Positions 9,044 through 18,211 of a stretch of DNA of 48,919 bases are shown one piece after another (the stretch's first letter is position 1; every line of letters starts with the position of its first letter). The translations under genes were made by a program, and so were the position numbers. Under the pieces are notes generated by a model, which had not been told where the DNA came from, did not search any database, and saw only the letters and a program-made list of their open reading frames with translations. Location of the stretch: NCBI GenBank assembly GCA_021157845.1, contig JAGGVU010000010.1:1-48919 (forward strand), given 5' to 3'. This stretch comes from Candidatus Aenigmatarchaeota archaeon. GTDB lineage: Archaea > Aenigmatarchaeota > Aenigmatarchaeia > GW2011-AR5 > JAGGXF01.

Positions 9044-11308
9044 CTATCTTTTTTCCATTTTTGCAACCATTAATTTAGTTTTGACAGCAACATCTGGATT
9101 AATAGATATAGAATCTATTTTATTTTTTATAAGAAATTTTACAAAATCCGGAAAGTCAGATGGTGCCTGGCCGCATATTCCAACCTTTCTTTTATATTTA
9201 TGTGCAGTTTTTATTAGTTGTTCTATTAGTCTCATGACAGCAGGGTTTCTCTCGTCAGCTGTTTTTGCCAGCTTTTCAGAATCTCTATCAATACCAAGTG
9301 TTAGCTGGGTCAAATCATTTGAACCAATAGAAAAGCCGTCAAAATATTTTGAAAACTTGTCAGCCAAGATTATATTAGAAGGTATTTCGGCCATAACATA
9401 TTTCTTTCCTTTTAATCCTTCTGATTTCATAATCTTTATTGTCTTTTTTGCCTCTTCTATTGTTCTACAGAACGGTACCATTACTATTATATTTGTCAAA
9501 CCCATTTCATCTATACATTTTCTTAACGCCTTGCACTCAAGGCGAAAAGCAGGCTCAAATATATTGTCAACATAACGCGAAGCGCCTCGCCATCCAATCA
9601 TTGGATTGTTTTCCACTGGTTCATATTTTCTACCGCCCCTGAGGTTTGCGTACTCGTTTGATTTGAAATCTGATAATCTTACTACAACTGGTCGCGGATA
9701 GAATGGAGCAGCAAGTTTGGCTATTCCTTCAGCAAGTTTGTCTATAAACTCCTGTCCACGACCCTGCTCTATCATATATAGGGGATGCTCGCGTATATAT
9801 GAGTTGATAATAAACTCCTGACGTGCCAGTCCAACCCCATCTACAGGCAGGCGTGAGGCTTCTAAAGCTTCTTCCGGTATTCCTATATTGACTAATATTT
9901 TTGTCTTTGTTCTGGGTATTTTTTCTATTCTCTTTTTTTCTACTTTATACTTCAATATGCCAGACCATACTTTTCCAGGATCGGATGTGCAGTCTACTGT
10001 TATTGGCTGAAATTGTTTTACCAGTTTCATCGCATTTTCAGCTCCTATGACAGCAGGTATGCCAAGCTCTCGCGACACTATTGCTGCATGAGATGTTCTT
10101 CCTCCTTTCTCTGTCACAATAGCAGAAGCAATTTTCATTATAGGCTCCCAGTCAGGATCTGTCATTTCAGTTACAAGCACTTGACCCTTTTTGAAGTGTT
10201 TAATGCTAGAAACATTCCTTATAATATTTGCTTTTCCTGTCCCTACTTTTCGACCTATTGCCTGTCCTTTAACGAGAACTTTAGACTTTTGTAAAGATTT
10301 TTTTTCTAAACTATAAACTTCCAAAATATTTTTCTTTTTTAATGATTGGACAGTTTCAGGCCTCGCCTGTAATATGTATAATTGTTTGGAATCCTTTGCC
10401 CACTCTATGTCCATAGGCGTTTTATAATGCTTTTCTATTTTTATCGCATATTGAGCGAGCTGTTTTATTTCTTTGTCTGTCAGCACACTTACATTTTGCT
10501 TGTTTTTTGGCACACACGCCTTAGCAACACCAGATTTTGTTCTGACTTCCATTATTTTTTTCTCTGCAATTTTCTTTTCTATTAAGCCAAGAGTTGGTTT
10601 GAATACCCTGAATTCGTCTGGTGTTACAACACCCTGGACTATGTAGTCACCAAGCCCCCAGGAGCCATTTATTACAATTACATCACTCCACCCCGTATCG
10701 GGGTCAAGTGTAAACATAACACCGCTTGCCTTGCTGTTTATTTGTCTTTGTATAGCTACGCTTAGATAAACTTTCAAATTGTCAAATCCCTTATCTTTTC
10801 TGTAAGAAATTGCTCTATCGGTAAATAGCGAGGCAAAACAGTCTTTTATACGTTTTATTAAATTATTTTTAGACACATTCAGGTATGTTTCCTGCTGTCC
10901 TGCAAAGCTGGCACCTTTTAAATCTTCTGCTGTTGCAGATGAACGAACAGCAACAGTTGTTTTTCCATATTTTTTCTCCAGATGTTCAAAATTTTTCAAG
11001 ATTTTTTCTTTCAAGTCTTCTGGCATTTTTCCGTTTTTTATAGCTGTTCTTATTTTTTTCCCGACCTTTCTCAGATTTTTTATGTTATGAATATTCGAGT
11101 TTTTTATTTTATTTTTTATTAGTAAATCCAGTCTATTGTATTGTATGAAATACTTGTATGCATCAGCGGTTATTGCAAATCCGTCTGGGACAGGCATTTT
11201 AACCTTTCCATAAAGCTCTCCCAGATTAGCAGTTTTACCACCAACTTTGGCAACATCGTTTTTAGTTATTTCTTTAAACCAAATAATCATTTTTGTCATA
11301 TCTATCAC
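9044..11308 (-). CDS. ppsA: Phosphoenolpyruvate synthase
   Basis: Full-length; N-terminal KVGGKTANLGEL and catalytic GGRTSHAAIVSRELGIPAV motif. Confidence 0.96.
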   Translation of the reverse strand: MIDMTKMIIWFKEITKNDVAKVGGKTANLGELYGKVKMPVPDGFAITADAYKYFIQYNRLDLLIKNKIKNSNIHNIKNLRKVGKKIRTAIKNGKMPEDLKEKILKNFEHLEKKYGKTTVAVRSSATAEDLKGASFAGQQETYLNVSKNNLIKRIKDCFASLFTDRAISYRKDKGFDNLKVYLSVAIQRQINSKASGVMFTLDPDTGWSDVIVINGSWGLGDYIVQGVVTPDEFRVFKPTLGLIEKKIAEKKIMEVRTKSGVAKACVPKNKQNVSVLTDKEIKQLAQYAIKIEKHYKTPMDIEWAKDSKQLYILQARPETVQSLKKKNILEVYSLEKKSLQKSKVLVKGQAIGRKVGTGKANIIRNVSSIKHFKKGQVLVTEMTDPDWEPIMKIASAIVTEKGGRTSHAAIVSRELGIPAVIGAENAMKLVKQFQPITVDCTSDPGKVWSGILKYKVEKKRIEKIPRTKTKILVNIGIPEEALEASRLPVDGVGLARQEFIINSYIREHPLYMIEQGRGQEFIDKLAEGIAKLAAPFYPRPVVVRLSDFKSNEYANLRGGRKYEPVENNPMIGWRGASRYVDNIFEPAFRLECKALRKCIDEMGLTNIIVMVPFCRTIEEAKKTIKIMKSEGLKGKKYVMAEIPSNIILADKFSKYFDGFSIGSNDLTQLTLGIDRDSEKLAKTADERNPAVMRLIEQLIKTAHKYKRKVGICGQAPSDFPDFVKFLIKNKIDSISINPDVAVKTKLMVAKMEKR

Positions 11309-11352
11309 CTTAGCTACGAATAATTAGTTATATAGCCTGCTTATATAAGTTT

Positions 11353-11802
11353 TCATAAGAATTTACACATCTGTATAACATCTTCTCCATTTCTAAAATG
11401 ATTGTGAAAATGACCTTCCTTAACAAATCCCAGCTTCTTAAACATGTTTATAGCGATTTTATTAGTTGCAATAACTTTTATTATAACTTTTCTTACCTTT
11501 TCTTTTTTCAGTTTTTTCAACATCTCTTTTACTAGCTTTGTTCCGATGCCTTTTTTTCTCCATTCTTCAGCAACTACTATATTCCTGAGTTCTGCCAAGT
11601 CATAATCAATAAGGCACGCCCGTATATTTCCTATTAGCTGATTAGAATCAATAGCTACGAGAAATCTATCGCCCGGATATTTTATCTTCTGGACGACCCA
11701 TCTCTCTTTAAACCTGATTGTCTTATAACCCGGGCCAAATTCTTTTTGCAACAGCTTAGCAACCTGCTTCGCATCTGATTTTTTTATTTTTCGTATTATC
11801 AT
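11353..11802 (-). CDS. GNAT family N-acetyltransferase
   Basis: LRNIVVAEEWRKKGIGTKLVKEML acetyl-CoA binding motif; ATNKIAINMFKKLGFVKEG. Confidence 0.85.
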   Translation of the reverse strand: MIIRKIKKSDAKQVAKLLQKEFGPGYKTIRFKERWVVQKIKYPGDRFLVAIDSNQLIGNIRACLIDYDLAELRNIVVAEEWRKKGIGTKLVKEMLKKLKKEKVRKVIIKVIATNKIAINMFKKLGFVKEGHFHNHFRNGEDVIQMCKFL

Positions 11803-11838
11803 TATAAAATGTCGATGCTTTAATATTTATCATAAAAA

Positions 11839-12064
11839 TGCGGGGGGCCGGATTTTCACAAACCTTTTCTTCGGTTTTAAAGTTGTTTTCGAAAGGGATT
11901 TGGTTTGAACCGACGCATGCACTAAGCAACTAGGTTTCTCATTACTATTCTGGGCATTGCCCTTAGGTCAAAAACCTAAGCCTAGCCCCTTTTTCTGTAA
12001 CCTTTTCCGTCAACGCTTTTGCGACGAAGTCGGAAAAGGGTTGACCAGACTTGGGTACCCCCGC
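11839..12064 (-). tRNA. tRNA-Leu (anticodon TAG) with three insertions: D-loop (~11992-12040), anticodon loop (~11935-11974), T-loop (~11854-11903)
   Basis: Reverse complement GCGGGGGTACCCAAGTCTGGT...CTAGGCTTAGG...CCTAG...GTCGGTTCAAA...TCCGGCCCCCCGCA; acceptor, anticodon and T stems pair; variable arm present. Confidence 0.85.
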
Positions 12065-12068
12065 ATTA

Positions 12069-12776
12069 TTATTTAGGTTTCTGTATGACAGCAAATATAT
12101 TTGGACTAAATGCTTTAAAACCTTTGTAATTTTTGTCCCTGAATATTTTTATTATTTTAAGGCCATTTTTTTCTATTAATTTTTTTAGTTCACCCTCTGT
12201 AAAAAGATGATAATATCTTTTCAATATTTCTGTTCTTCTATGCCACGGAACATAAATGTTAGAAAATAAAATATTGTTTGGAAAAAATCTCATTTGCCAC
12301 CTATTCCAGACAGATATAAGCATATACCCATTTGGCTTGAGGACCCTTTTCATCTCCTCCAGACATTTTTCTCGGTCTCCCTTTTTTAAACACGGTAAAA
12401 GTGCAATACAAATTATCGCATCAAATTTATTGTCATCAAAAGGGATATCAGTGGCAGAAGCTTTGATAGCTTTTATATCAAGAGAAAATTTTTTCGAATA
12501 TCTTTTTGTCTGTTTTATCATTTCTTTTGAGAAATCTATTGCAAAAAGATTATGATCTTTGAAAGGCAAGAGGTTGCGACCGCATCCGGCCCCAACATCT
12601 AAAATATTTTTCTTTAGCGACTTATTTTTTCTGTTCAGTTCAATCGGCTGTCTGGCTACAAAAAACGAAAAGTCCTTAACTTCTGGCAAAGGATAGTGTC
12701 TGAATTCATACCACTGGTCAGCTATTTTGTCCCAGACCAATCTCTGGTTATACTCTCCCATAATTAAGTGATACAA
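12069..12776 (-). CDS. Class I SAM-dependent methyltransferase (Trm9/ABH8-like)
   Basis: VWDKIADQWYEFRH N-terminus, ILDVGAGCGRNLLPF motif I, LKPNGYMLISVWNRWQMRF. Confidence 0.75.
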   Translation of the reverse strand: MYHLIMGEYNQRLVWDKIADQWYEFRHYPLPEVKDFSFFVARQPIELNRKNKSLKKNILDVGAGCGRNLLPFKDHNLFAIDFSKEMIKQTKRYSKKFSLDIKAIKASATDIPFDDNKFDAIICIALLPCLKKGDREKCLEEMKRVLKPNGYMLISVWNRWQMRFFPNNILFSNIYVPWHRRTEILKRYYHLFTEGELKKLIEKNGLKIIKIFRDKNYKGFKAFSPNIFAVIQKPK

Positions 12777-12883
12777 GAATTATTTAAATAATTATTCTGC
12801 TCCTGATTATTCTTGGCTTTCTTCGGGTAAGGAGCCTTATAATTCAAGGTAATGAAGTCAGAACATATGGTATGTCATATCTC

Positions 12884-13090
12884 TTAAATTTTTGGGCGTT
12901 TGTCCAGGCTGGCCATAGTTTCGGCGCATTCCACCCCATCCTCTATTTCTTTAGGGAGTGTCTTACGAATTTCAGAAGGTTGTGGTCCTATATAGTGATT
13001 GACATTGTAGAACCAAAGATCTTCTGTGGAATAAATCTTTTTAAGAGACTTACGCAACCAATCTATAATCTTGGAAAAATATTCTGTCAT
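12884..13090 (-). CDS. Small hypothetical protein
   Basis: 68 aa ORF on the prevailing strand in an otherwise empty interval, protein-like composition. Confidence 0.45.
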   Translation of the reverse strand: MTEYFSKIIDWLRKSLKKIYSTEDLWFYNVNHYIGPQPSEIRKTLPKEIEDGVECAETMASLDKRPKI

Positions 13091-13138
13091 ACCTATAATA
13101 TTTCATAAAAATATTTAAGCATTTATATTTTAATTGAG

Positions 13139-13324
13139 TGCTCCCGCCGGGATTTTCACTACCATTTCTCTTTTACATTCAAGCTTTTCTCTTTTTAAGA
13201 GAAAAGGTTGATTTGAACCCGGGTCCATGGCTTTCCTTGAACCATTTCTTTCTATCGAAGCTTTCTTTTTAAAAGAAAGGTTCGCGAGAGGCCAAGATGC
13301 TTGACCGGACTACACCACAGGAGC
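13139..13324 (-). tRNA. tRNA-Glu (anticodon CTC) with insertions in anticodon loop and T-loop
   Basis: Reverse complement GCTCCTGTGGTGTAGTCCGGTCAAGCATCTTGGCCTCTCG...GCCATGGACCCGGGTTCAAA...TCCCGGCGGGAGCA; acceptor and T stems pair. Confidence 0.85.
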
Positions 13325-13358
13325 ATTGTATTTATTCTGAAGAAAAACTATAAAAAAA

Positions 13359-14294
13359 CTATTTTAGCCTTTTTTTCAAACTTGTGACAATAAAAGGCAA
13401 GACGATTGTTATATCAGCTGTGATACTCACATGTTTTGCGTTATGACCAAGTTTGCCCCACGATATGCCTTCCTTTAGTTTTGCACCGCTTAATCCGCCA
13501 GTTTCTTCTCTATCCATGTTTATCTGGACACCAGATGAATGGTCTTTGGGGGAGAACTGCATCGCTTGTATAATGAAATCTTTTGGAAATCCTCCACCAA
13601 GAATAAATATAGATGACCTGTCAGATGTCCATGCCAGGTCCATCATGTCTTTTATATCTTCAAATGTATCAATATTCAACCTGTTTTTTGAATCTTTCAT
13701 CATCCACGACCAATAATGAAACCCTATCGCGCTGTCTTCGATTCCGGGGCAGAATATTGGTATGTTTTTATCAACTATGGCTTTTAAAAAAGATTCCTCA
13801 TCCTTTACCTGTTTGCCAATTTCATAAATGAAATCCTTTATTGACAATTTTTTATCTCCATATTTTTCTTTTATTTTATCGAAGATTGTATGAAGCCATT
13901 TTTCCAGTTCTTCATATCCCTTGTTTGGCAGGAAAACATCGTATATCCTGTTTATGCCTTTTTTATTTAGCTCGACATCATCTGCTAATTCATTTCCTTG
14001 ATAGTGTTTCTCACCGACTGCTTCTATTAAGTCATGCACTAAGGTCGCACCTGTTACAACAAAGACATCGCCCCAATCTGTTAAATCCTTCAGAAGCAAA
14101 CGCATACCAGCAGGTATTAAGGCACCTGAAACGCCTATGAATAATTTTGTTTCCTCATCTTTTATTGCTTCCTCGAGAATATCAACAGCCTGTGCCAGTT
14201 TTTTCGCGCCAAATCCAGCTGATTTCATATTTTTTATTAATTTATCAACATCGTTATCAGCTAGCACATGTTTTATTGGTTTCATGACATTCAT
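13359..14294 (-). CDS. dys: Deoxyhypusine synthase
   Basis: FIGVSGALIPAGMRLLL, HDLIEAVGEKHYQGN, active-site Lys region EGISWGKLG. Confidence 0.94.
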   Translation of the reverse strand: MNVMKPIKHVLADNDVDKLIKNMKSAGFGAKKLAQAVDILEEAIKDEETKLFIGVSGALIPAGMRLLLKDLTDWGDVFVVTGATLVHDLIEAVGEKHYQGNELADDVELNKKGINRIYDVFLPNKGYEELEKWLHTIFDKIKEKYGDKKLSIKDFIYEIGKQVKDEESFLKAIVDKNIPIFCPGIEDSAIGFHYWSWMMKDSKNRLNIDTFEDIKDMMDLAWTSDRSSIFILGGGFPKDFIIQAMQFSPKDHSSGVQINMDREETGGLSGAKLKEGISWGKLGHNAKHVSITADITIVLPFIVTSLKKRLK

Positions 14295-14368
14295 TTATCC
14301 ATTGTTTTTAAATATTTTTAATTTGACGCAATAAGTTTTTATACATACAAAAAACTAAATAATACATT

Positions 14369-14974
14369 ATGGAGCCTGTTATAAATTTCGTTTTGGTATC
14401 ATTATTTTTGGGCCCAATTGCTGGTGGCTGTATAGGTTTGAATATATTTTCCTTTTACGAGGTTTTGACCTATCAGATTATTATACAGATTGGAACAATT
14501 GCATTTCTTTTTTTATTGTTTTCTCATTCCAATTCTTTCAACAGAACTGCTGAGCTTTTCAACAGCATTATAAATAATGTAGAAAAGGTTGTGAATATTA
14601 AAAAAAAGACAAAAAAGTCAGAAAAGATGTTCAAGAGATTTAAAGCGGAGTTTGAAAATAAAAAAGGATTGAACCAGTTTGGCTTTTATCTTGCTATAAT
14701 ATTTATGACATTTATTTTTGGTATTCCTATTGTTGTATTATCAGTTTATTTCATGCATCTTAATAAAAAGAGGTCTTTTCTAGCAATGTGTTTTGGTGCT
14801 ATTTTTTCGTCTTACGTCTGGACAGCATTTGTTTATGGCGCTTTTCCTTTTCTTTCGGCAAAAGAAATTATAGCTGTCGCTGTTTCATTGGCTGTAACAG
14901 GATTTATTTTCAGCCGGCGGGAAGAGAAAAAATTAATAAACAAGGTAATTAATAAAATTTTAAAACAAAGCTAA
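14369..14974 (+). CDS. Predicted small multi-spanning membrane protein
   Basis: Several hydrophobic segments; 201 aa ORF with upstream AT-rich promoter-like DNA. Confidence 0.65.
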   Translation: MEPVINFVLVSLFLGPIAGGCIGLNIFSFYEVLTYQIIIQIGTIAFLFLLFSHSNSFNRTAELFNSIINNVEKVVNIKKKTKKSEKMFKRFKAEFENKKGLNQFGFYLAIIFMTFIFGIPIVVLSVYFMHLNKKRSFLAMCFGAIFSSYVWTAFVYGAFPFLSAKEIIAVAVSLAVTGFIFSRREEKKLINKVINKILKQS

Positions 14975-15591
14975 TGCGAAGATTCAGTTTTTTTGCAAAT
15001 ATTTTTCAGTGGGCATCTTTCACATATAGGTTTTTTTCTGCAATATTCTTTGGCCAGTTTCACAATAAGTGCGTGATATTCTTTATAAATTTTTACATCC
15101 TTTTTAATCCGTTTCTCAAATAGTAATTTTATTTTGCTGTATTTTTGGGTTTTAATTAAGCCAAATCTGCTGAAAATTCTTTTGGTGTACGCATCTATAA
15201 CAAATTCCGGTTTATTGAAAGCGTATAATAGAATAGAATCAGCTGTTTCTGGTCCAATTCCTTTAATAGCAAGCAGCTCCTCCCTTGTCGGGTCCGGATT
15301 GTCCAAGAAGAACTTTGTGAACCGTTTTATTCTTTTTGCTTTTTGATTAAAAAATCCGGCTGGTTTTATCAGTCTTTTTAATTTTTTTTCAGAAATTCTG
15401 AGGATTTCTTTTGGCTCGAGAAGATTATCCTTTCTTAGGTTGCTCAAGGCCTTTTCAACATTATTCCATGCAGTATTCTGTGTGAGTATGGCCCCTATAC
15501 ATATTTCATATTTTTTATTTTTGCTGTATACAGGCCACCAACCTTGCGGCCCAAACCGATTTAATAAAATTTCATATACTTTCTTTAGCAT
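14971..15591 (-). CDS. Endonuclease III family DNA glycosylase (HhH-GPD, 4Fe-4S)
   Basis: GAILTQNTAWNNVEKAL, LLAIKGIGPETADSILLYA, CRKKPICERCPLKNIC cluster. Confidence 0.93.
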   Translation of the reverse strand: MLKKVYEILLNRFGPQGWWPVYSKNKKYEICIGAILTQNTAWNNVEKALSNLRKDNLLEPKEILRISEKKLKRLIKPAGFFNQKAKRIKRFTKFFLDNPDPTREELLAIKGIGPETADSILLYAFNKPEFVIDAYTKRIFSRFGLIKTQKYSKIKLLFEKRIKKDVKIYKEYHALIVKLAKEYCRKKPICERCPLKNICKKTESSH

Positions 15592-15605
15592 TAGATCATC
15601 AAAAA

Positions 15606-15805
15606 TGAGCCCGGCGCGATTCGAACGCGCGACCTACTGGTTTCTTCCCACTGTCGACGCTTTTTCTAAAAGGGTCATTAGTTTTTTTTGTTTTTCCGTC
15701 GACGCTTTTTCTAAAAGGGTCGTCCGAAGCCAGTCGCTCTATCCATTTCAGACCTTTCCGTTAACGCTTTCGCTTCAGCGAAAGGGTTAGCTGAGCTACG
15801 GGCCC
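15606..15805 (-). tRNA. tRNA-Arg (anticodon TCG) with D-loop insertion (~15745-15789) and long anticodon intron (~15641-15724)
   Basis: Reverse complement GGGCCCGTAGCTCAGCT...TGGATAGAGCGACTGGCTTCGG...ACCAGTAGGTCGCGCGTTCGAATCGCGCCGGGCTCA folds as cloverleaf; CTTC:GAAG central BHB helix at the anticodon intron. Confidence 0.9.
15653..15721. repeat. Two exact 24-nt copies (GTCGACGCTTTTTCTAAAAGGGTC) inside the tRNA-Arg anticodon intron
   Basis: 15653-15676 and 15698-15721 identical by eye. Confidence 0.9.
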
Positions 15806-15868
15806 ATATTTTAATTGTAAATATAATTATAATATATCTTTTTATTCATATTAGTTAAAGATTGGTTT

Positions 15869-16525
15869 ATGAGGATAACGACAATTCTCGTACTTGTCTG
15901 CATTGTCAGTTTCTTGGCAGTTGCCTCTCTTTCTCCAGATAAGCAGAGTTATATAATAAACAGGTACGGATTTTCCGGGCAAAATCTGTTTACGCACCCA
16001 GAAGTTCTTTTGACATCGATATTTTTACATTCGAGCGTAAATCATCTGCTGTCTAATATATTAGTTTTATTTTTCTTTGGTATTGCTCTTGAATCTGAAG
16101 TGGGTAAGAAAAAAACGTTACTAATATTTTTGCTTGGCGCTGCTGTCGGAGATATTTTTTCACTTTCCTTTTATTTTTTGGGTATTTATCCTTGGGCCAT
16201 GCCGTCAATAGGTGCAAGTGCCGGTGTTTTTGCTGTAATAGGCGCTGCCATGCTTATAAAGCCATTTGATTTTTCTTTCTATCCTTACTTTCTTCCAATC
16301 CCTCTTGGCTTGCTTGGACTAATATACGCAGTATATAATGCAATAGGGTTTGTCAGCGGACCCAGTAATATTTCTTATATAGCGCATTTTGGTGGGCTGT
16401 TTCTGGGCCTTTGCTTCGGCTTTCAATATGAAGGGTGGAGAAGAGGATTAAAAATAATTCTTGTAATGTTTGTGGTTATGATACTTATACCGTATATCTG
16501 GACAGCAGCTGGTCAGTTTCTTTAG
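15869..16525 (+). CDS. Rhomboid family intramembrane serine protease
   Basis: HSSVNHLLSNILVLFFFG, catalytic GASAGVFAVIGA, HFGGLFLGLCFG. Confidence 0.93.
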   Translation: MRITTILVLVCIVSFLAVASLSPDKQSYIINRYGFSGQNLFTHPEVLLTSIFLHSSVNHLLSNILVLFFFGIALESEVGKKKTLLIFLLGAAVGDIFSLSFYFLGIYPWAMPSIGASAGVFAVIGAAMLIKPFDFSFYPYFLPIPLGLLGLIYAVYNAIGFVSGPSNISYIAHFGGLFLGLCFGFQYEGWRRGLKIILVMFVVMILIPYIWTAAGQFL

Positions 16526-16575
16526 TCATCAAATATTTAAGGTTGCCTGTATATAGGTTTGTTTTGGTGATAACT

Positions 16576-16884
16576 ATGTCCGAACAAAACCCATTGAGGC
16601 AAAAGCCAAGGCAAAAATCTTTAAAAGAGCTTGGCCGTAATTACGAGAAGATACATAAAGAATGTCCGCAAGTTCTTGATGTCTTGAAAATAATTAACAA
16701 GCTCCAGAAAAAAGAGGACATAAAAAACGATATAGAAGAGTTCAGCAAGAAGTATGAGATTGGGTTTGACACGTATCTCAATGTTGCGAGGGATATTGGT
16801 CTGATTTGTAAAGATATAAAGGAGCTTACAGGCGCCGGAAGATATTATTTAGAACTTTATGGGAAATCTTCTTTGAAAGACTGA
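16576..16884 (+). CDS. Hypothetical protein (conserved-looking, charged)
   Basis: ORF track begins at 16435 but the plausible ATG is 16576 (MSEQNPLRQKPRQKSLKEL), after the rhomboid gene. Confidence 0.6.
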   Translation: MSEQNPLRQKPRQKSLKELGRNYEKIHKECPQVLDVLKIINKLQKKEDIKNDIEEFSKKYEIGFDTYLNVARDIGLICKDIKELTGAGRYYLELYGKSSLKD

Positions 16885-17417
16885 ATATTAAACTTGTATA
16901 ATTTAACACCTTCATTTTTCCAAAAGCCTTTTGGAAGCCCTGCTTTCAGACAAAGATGGTCTAGAAATTCCTCTTTAGCTGGCAGCTCTTTCCACACTTG
17001 TGGAAGAAATAAGCCAGAATAAAATCCATATTTAATTATCAGCCCGTCTTTATTTGGTACTATCTTTTTGAGGTGTTCTTCTGGATTTTTCACTTTGATT
17101 AAAACAGGGTCTGTTAGTATTGATAGCTCTATTTTTATTTTATCAAGTTCCTCCTCTTTAACTGGTTTAAATCTTGTGTCCAAGCACGCTGATTGGGACG
17201 CTTCAATAACAGCATCTATCATCGGTTTTACAGCATAAGGCAGGCCAACACATCCTCTTAATTGGCCGTCTTTTGTGAGGGTGCAAAACACCCCTCTTTT
17301 TTCATTGAGAATTTTGTCATATTTTTCCGGTTTTTTTGTTTTTTCTCCACGAACAAAATTTTCTATAGTTTGTCTGGCCAGTCTAAGAAGAAAATGGCCT
17401 TGTTCCCTTGTTAGCAT
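16857..17417 (-). CDS. AMMECR1 domain protein
   Basis: LRGCVGLPYAVKPMIDAVIEASQSACLDTRF and LSILTDP motifs; start MLTREQG at 17417, since the longer ORF runs into the tRNA gene. Confidence 0.9.
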   Translation of the reverse strand: MLTREQGHFLLRLARQTIENFVRGEKTKKPEKYDKILNEKRGVFCTLTKDGQLRGCVGLPYAVKPMIDAVIEASQSACLDTRFKPVKEEELDKIKIELSILTDPVLIKVKNPEEHLKKIVPNKDGLIIKYGFYSGLFLPQVWKELPAKEEFLDHLCLKAGLPKGFWKNEGVKLYKFNIQSFKEDFP

Positions 17418-17419
17418 AA

Positions 17420-17569
17420 TAGCGAGGAGTGGATTTGAACCACTGACCTCTGGGTAACCTCTTTCCCACCTTGGCAAAATGTTAGCGGAAAGGGAATTAT
17501 GGGCCCAGCGAGCAAATTGTAAACTTTCCGACAAAATGAAAAGTTCACTCCAGGCTGCTCTACCTCGCT
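17420..17569 (-). tRNA. Initiator tRNA-Met (CAT) with D-loop and anticodon-loop insertions
   Basis: Reverse complement AGCGAGGTAGAGCAGCCTGG...TGCTCGCTGGGCCCATAA...CCCAGAGGTCAGTGGTTCAAATCCACTCCTCGCTA; A1:U72 pair and GGG/CCC anticodon stem typical of initiators. Confidence 0.88.
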
Positions 17570-17669
17570 ATGACAGATTATAATTACAAATTATAATTAA
17601 TGAAAAAGCATTTAAATAAGTTATTTAGCTTTCAGATTAACTTAAATATTTTTTTCTCTATAAATAGTT

Positions 17670-18170
17670 ATGCTGGGTAACAAAAAAATAATATATGACA
17701 CCTCCTCATTTTCTTGTTCTGTTCCCTATTTTTTACCGACATTTAAATATGGTTTTTTTGACGAGTCTGGCAGTACAGATATGATTTTGGTGGGTGGTTT
17801 TTCAAATAATGGCGTTCTTGCTGATAAACAATATAAGAAATTATTTTCGCAGGACGATTTTGCACAGATGATGGACCAAGTCTGTTATATGTCAATAGCT
17901 AAAAACACATTTCCAGCTACAAACAACCAGAGAAAAAATGAAGAGAAGGCAATTTCATTAATGGAATCGCTTTTTGGATTAGATAAAATTTATATCGACT
18001 CTTTTAACGGAGAAAAAATTGACAACGATGAGGTTACTATGGTGCCGCATGCTGATTCAACTTATCCTGGCGTTCTGGCTGCAGAATGGTGGGCCAGAAA
18101 AATAAGAAAAAATATAGGAAACCCCAATTATCATCTGGATGAGAGGGTTCTTGAACTAATAATAGAATAG
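17670..18170 (+). CDS. Hypothetical protein; FFDESGS motif faintly reminiscent of DUF3800
   Basis: 166 aa ORF directly upstream of rnhB; motif YGFFDESGSTDMILVGG. Confidence 0.65.
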   Translation: MLGNKKIIYDTSSFSCSVPYFLPTFKYGFFDESGSTDMILVGGFSNNGVLADKQYKKLFSQDDFAQMMDQVCYMSIAKNTFPATNNQRKNEEKAISLMESLFGLDKIYIDSFNGEKIDNDEVTMVPHADSTYPGVLAAEWWARKIRKNIGNPNYHLDERVLELIIE

Positions 18171-18211
18171 TTTCTGAAACCTATAAATATTTCTTTGTTC
18201 AATTTATTTGC

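Noticed and set aside
9027-9575. 182-aa + ORF
   Set aside because: Antisense shadow of ppsA; hydrophobic low-complexity translation with no family motif
15440-15790. 116-aa + ORF
   Set aside because: Runs across endonuclease III antisense and the tRNA-Arg gene; its internal repeat is the duplicated tRNA intron element
15606-15805. tRNA insertions as assembly errors or tRNA pseudogenes
   Set aside because: All stems remain complementary, removal restores canonical arms, and several insertion boundaries fit BHB geometry
16857-17534. 225-aa form of the AMMECR1 ORF
   Set aside because: N-terminal ~39 residues are readthrough of the intron-containing initiator tRNA gene; start MLTREQG is preferred
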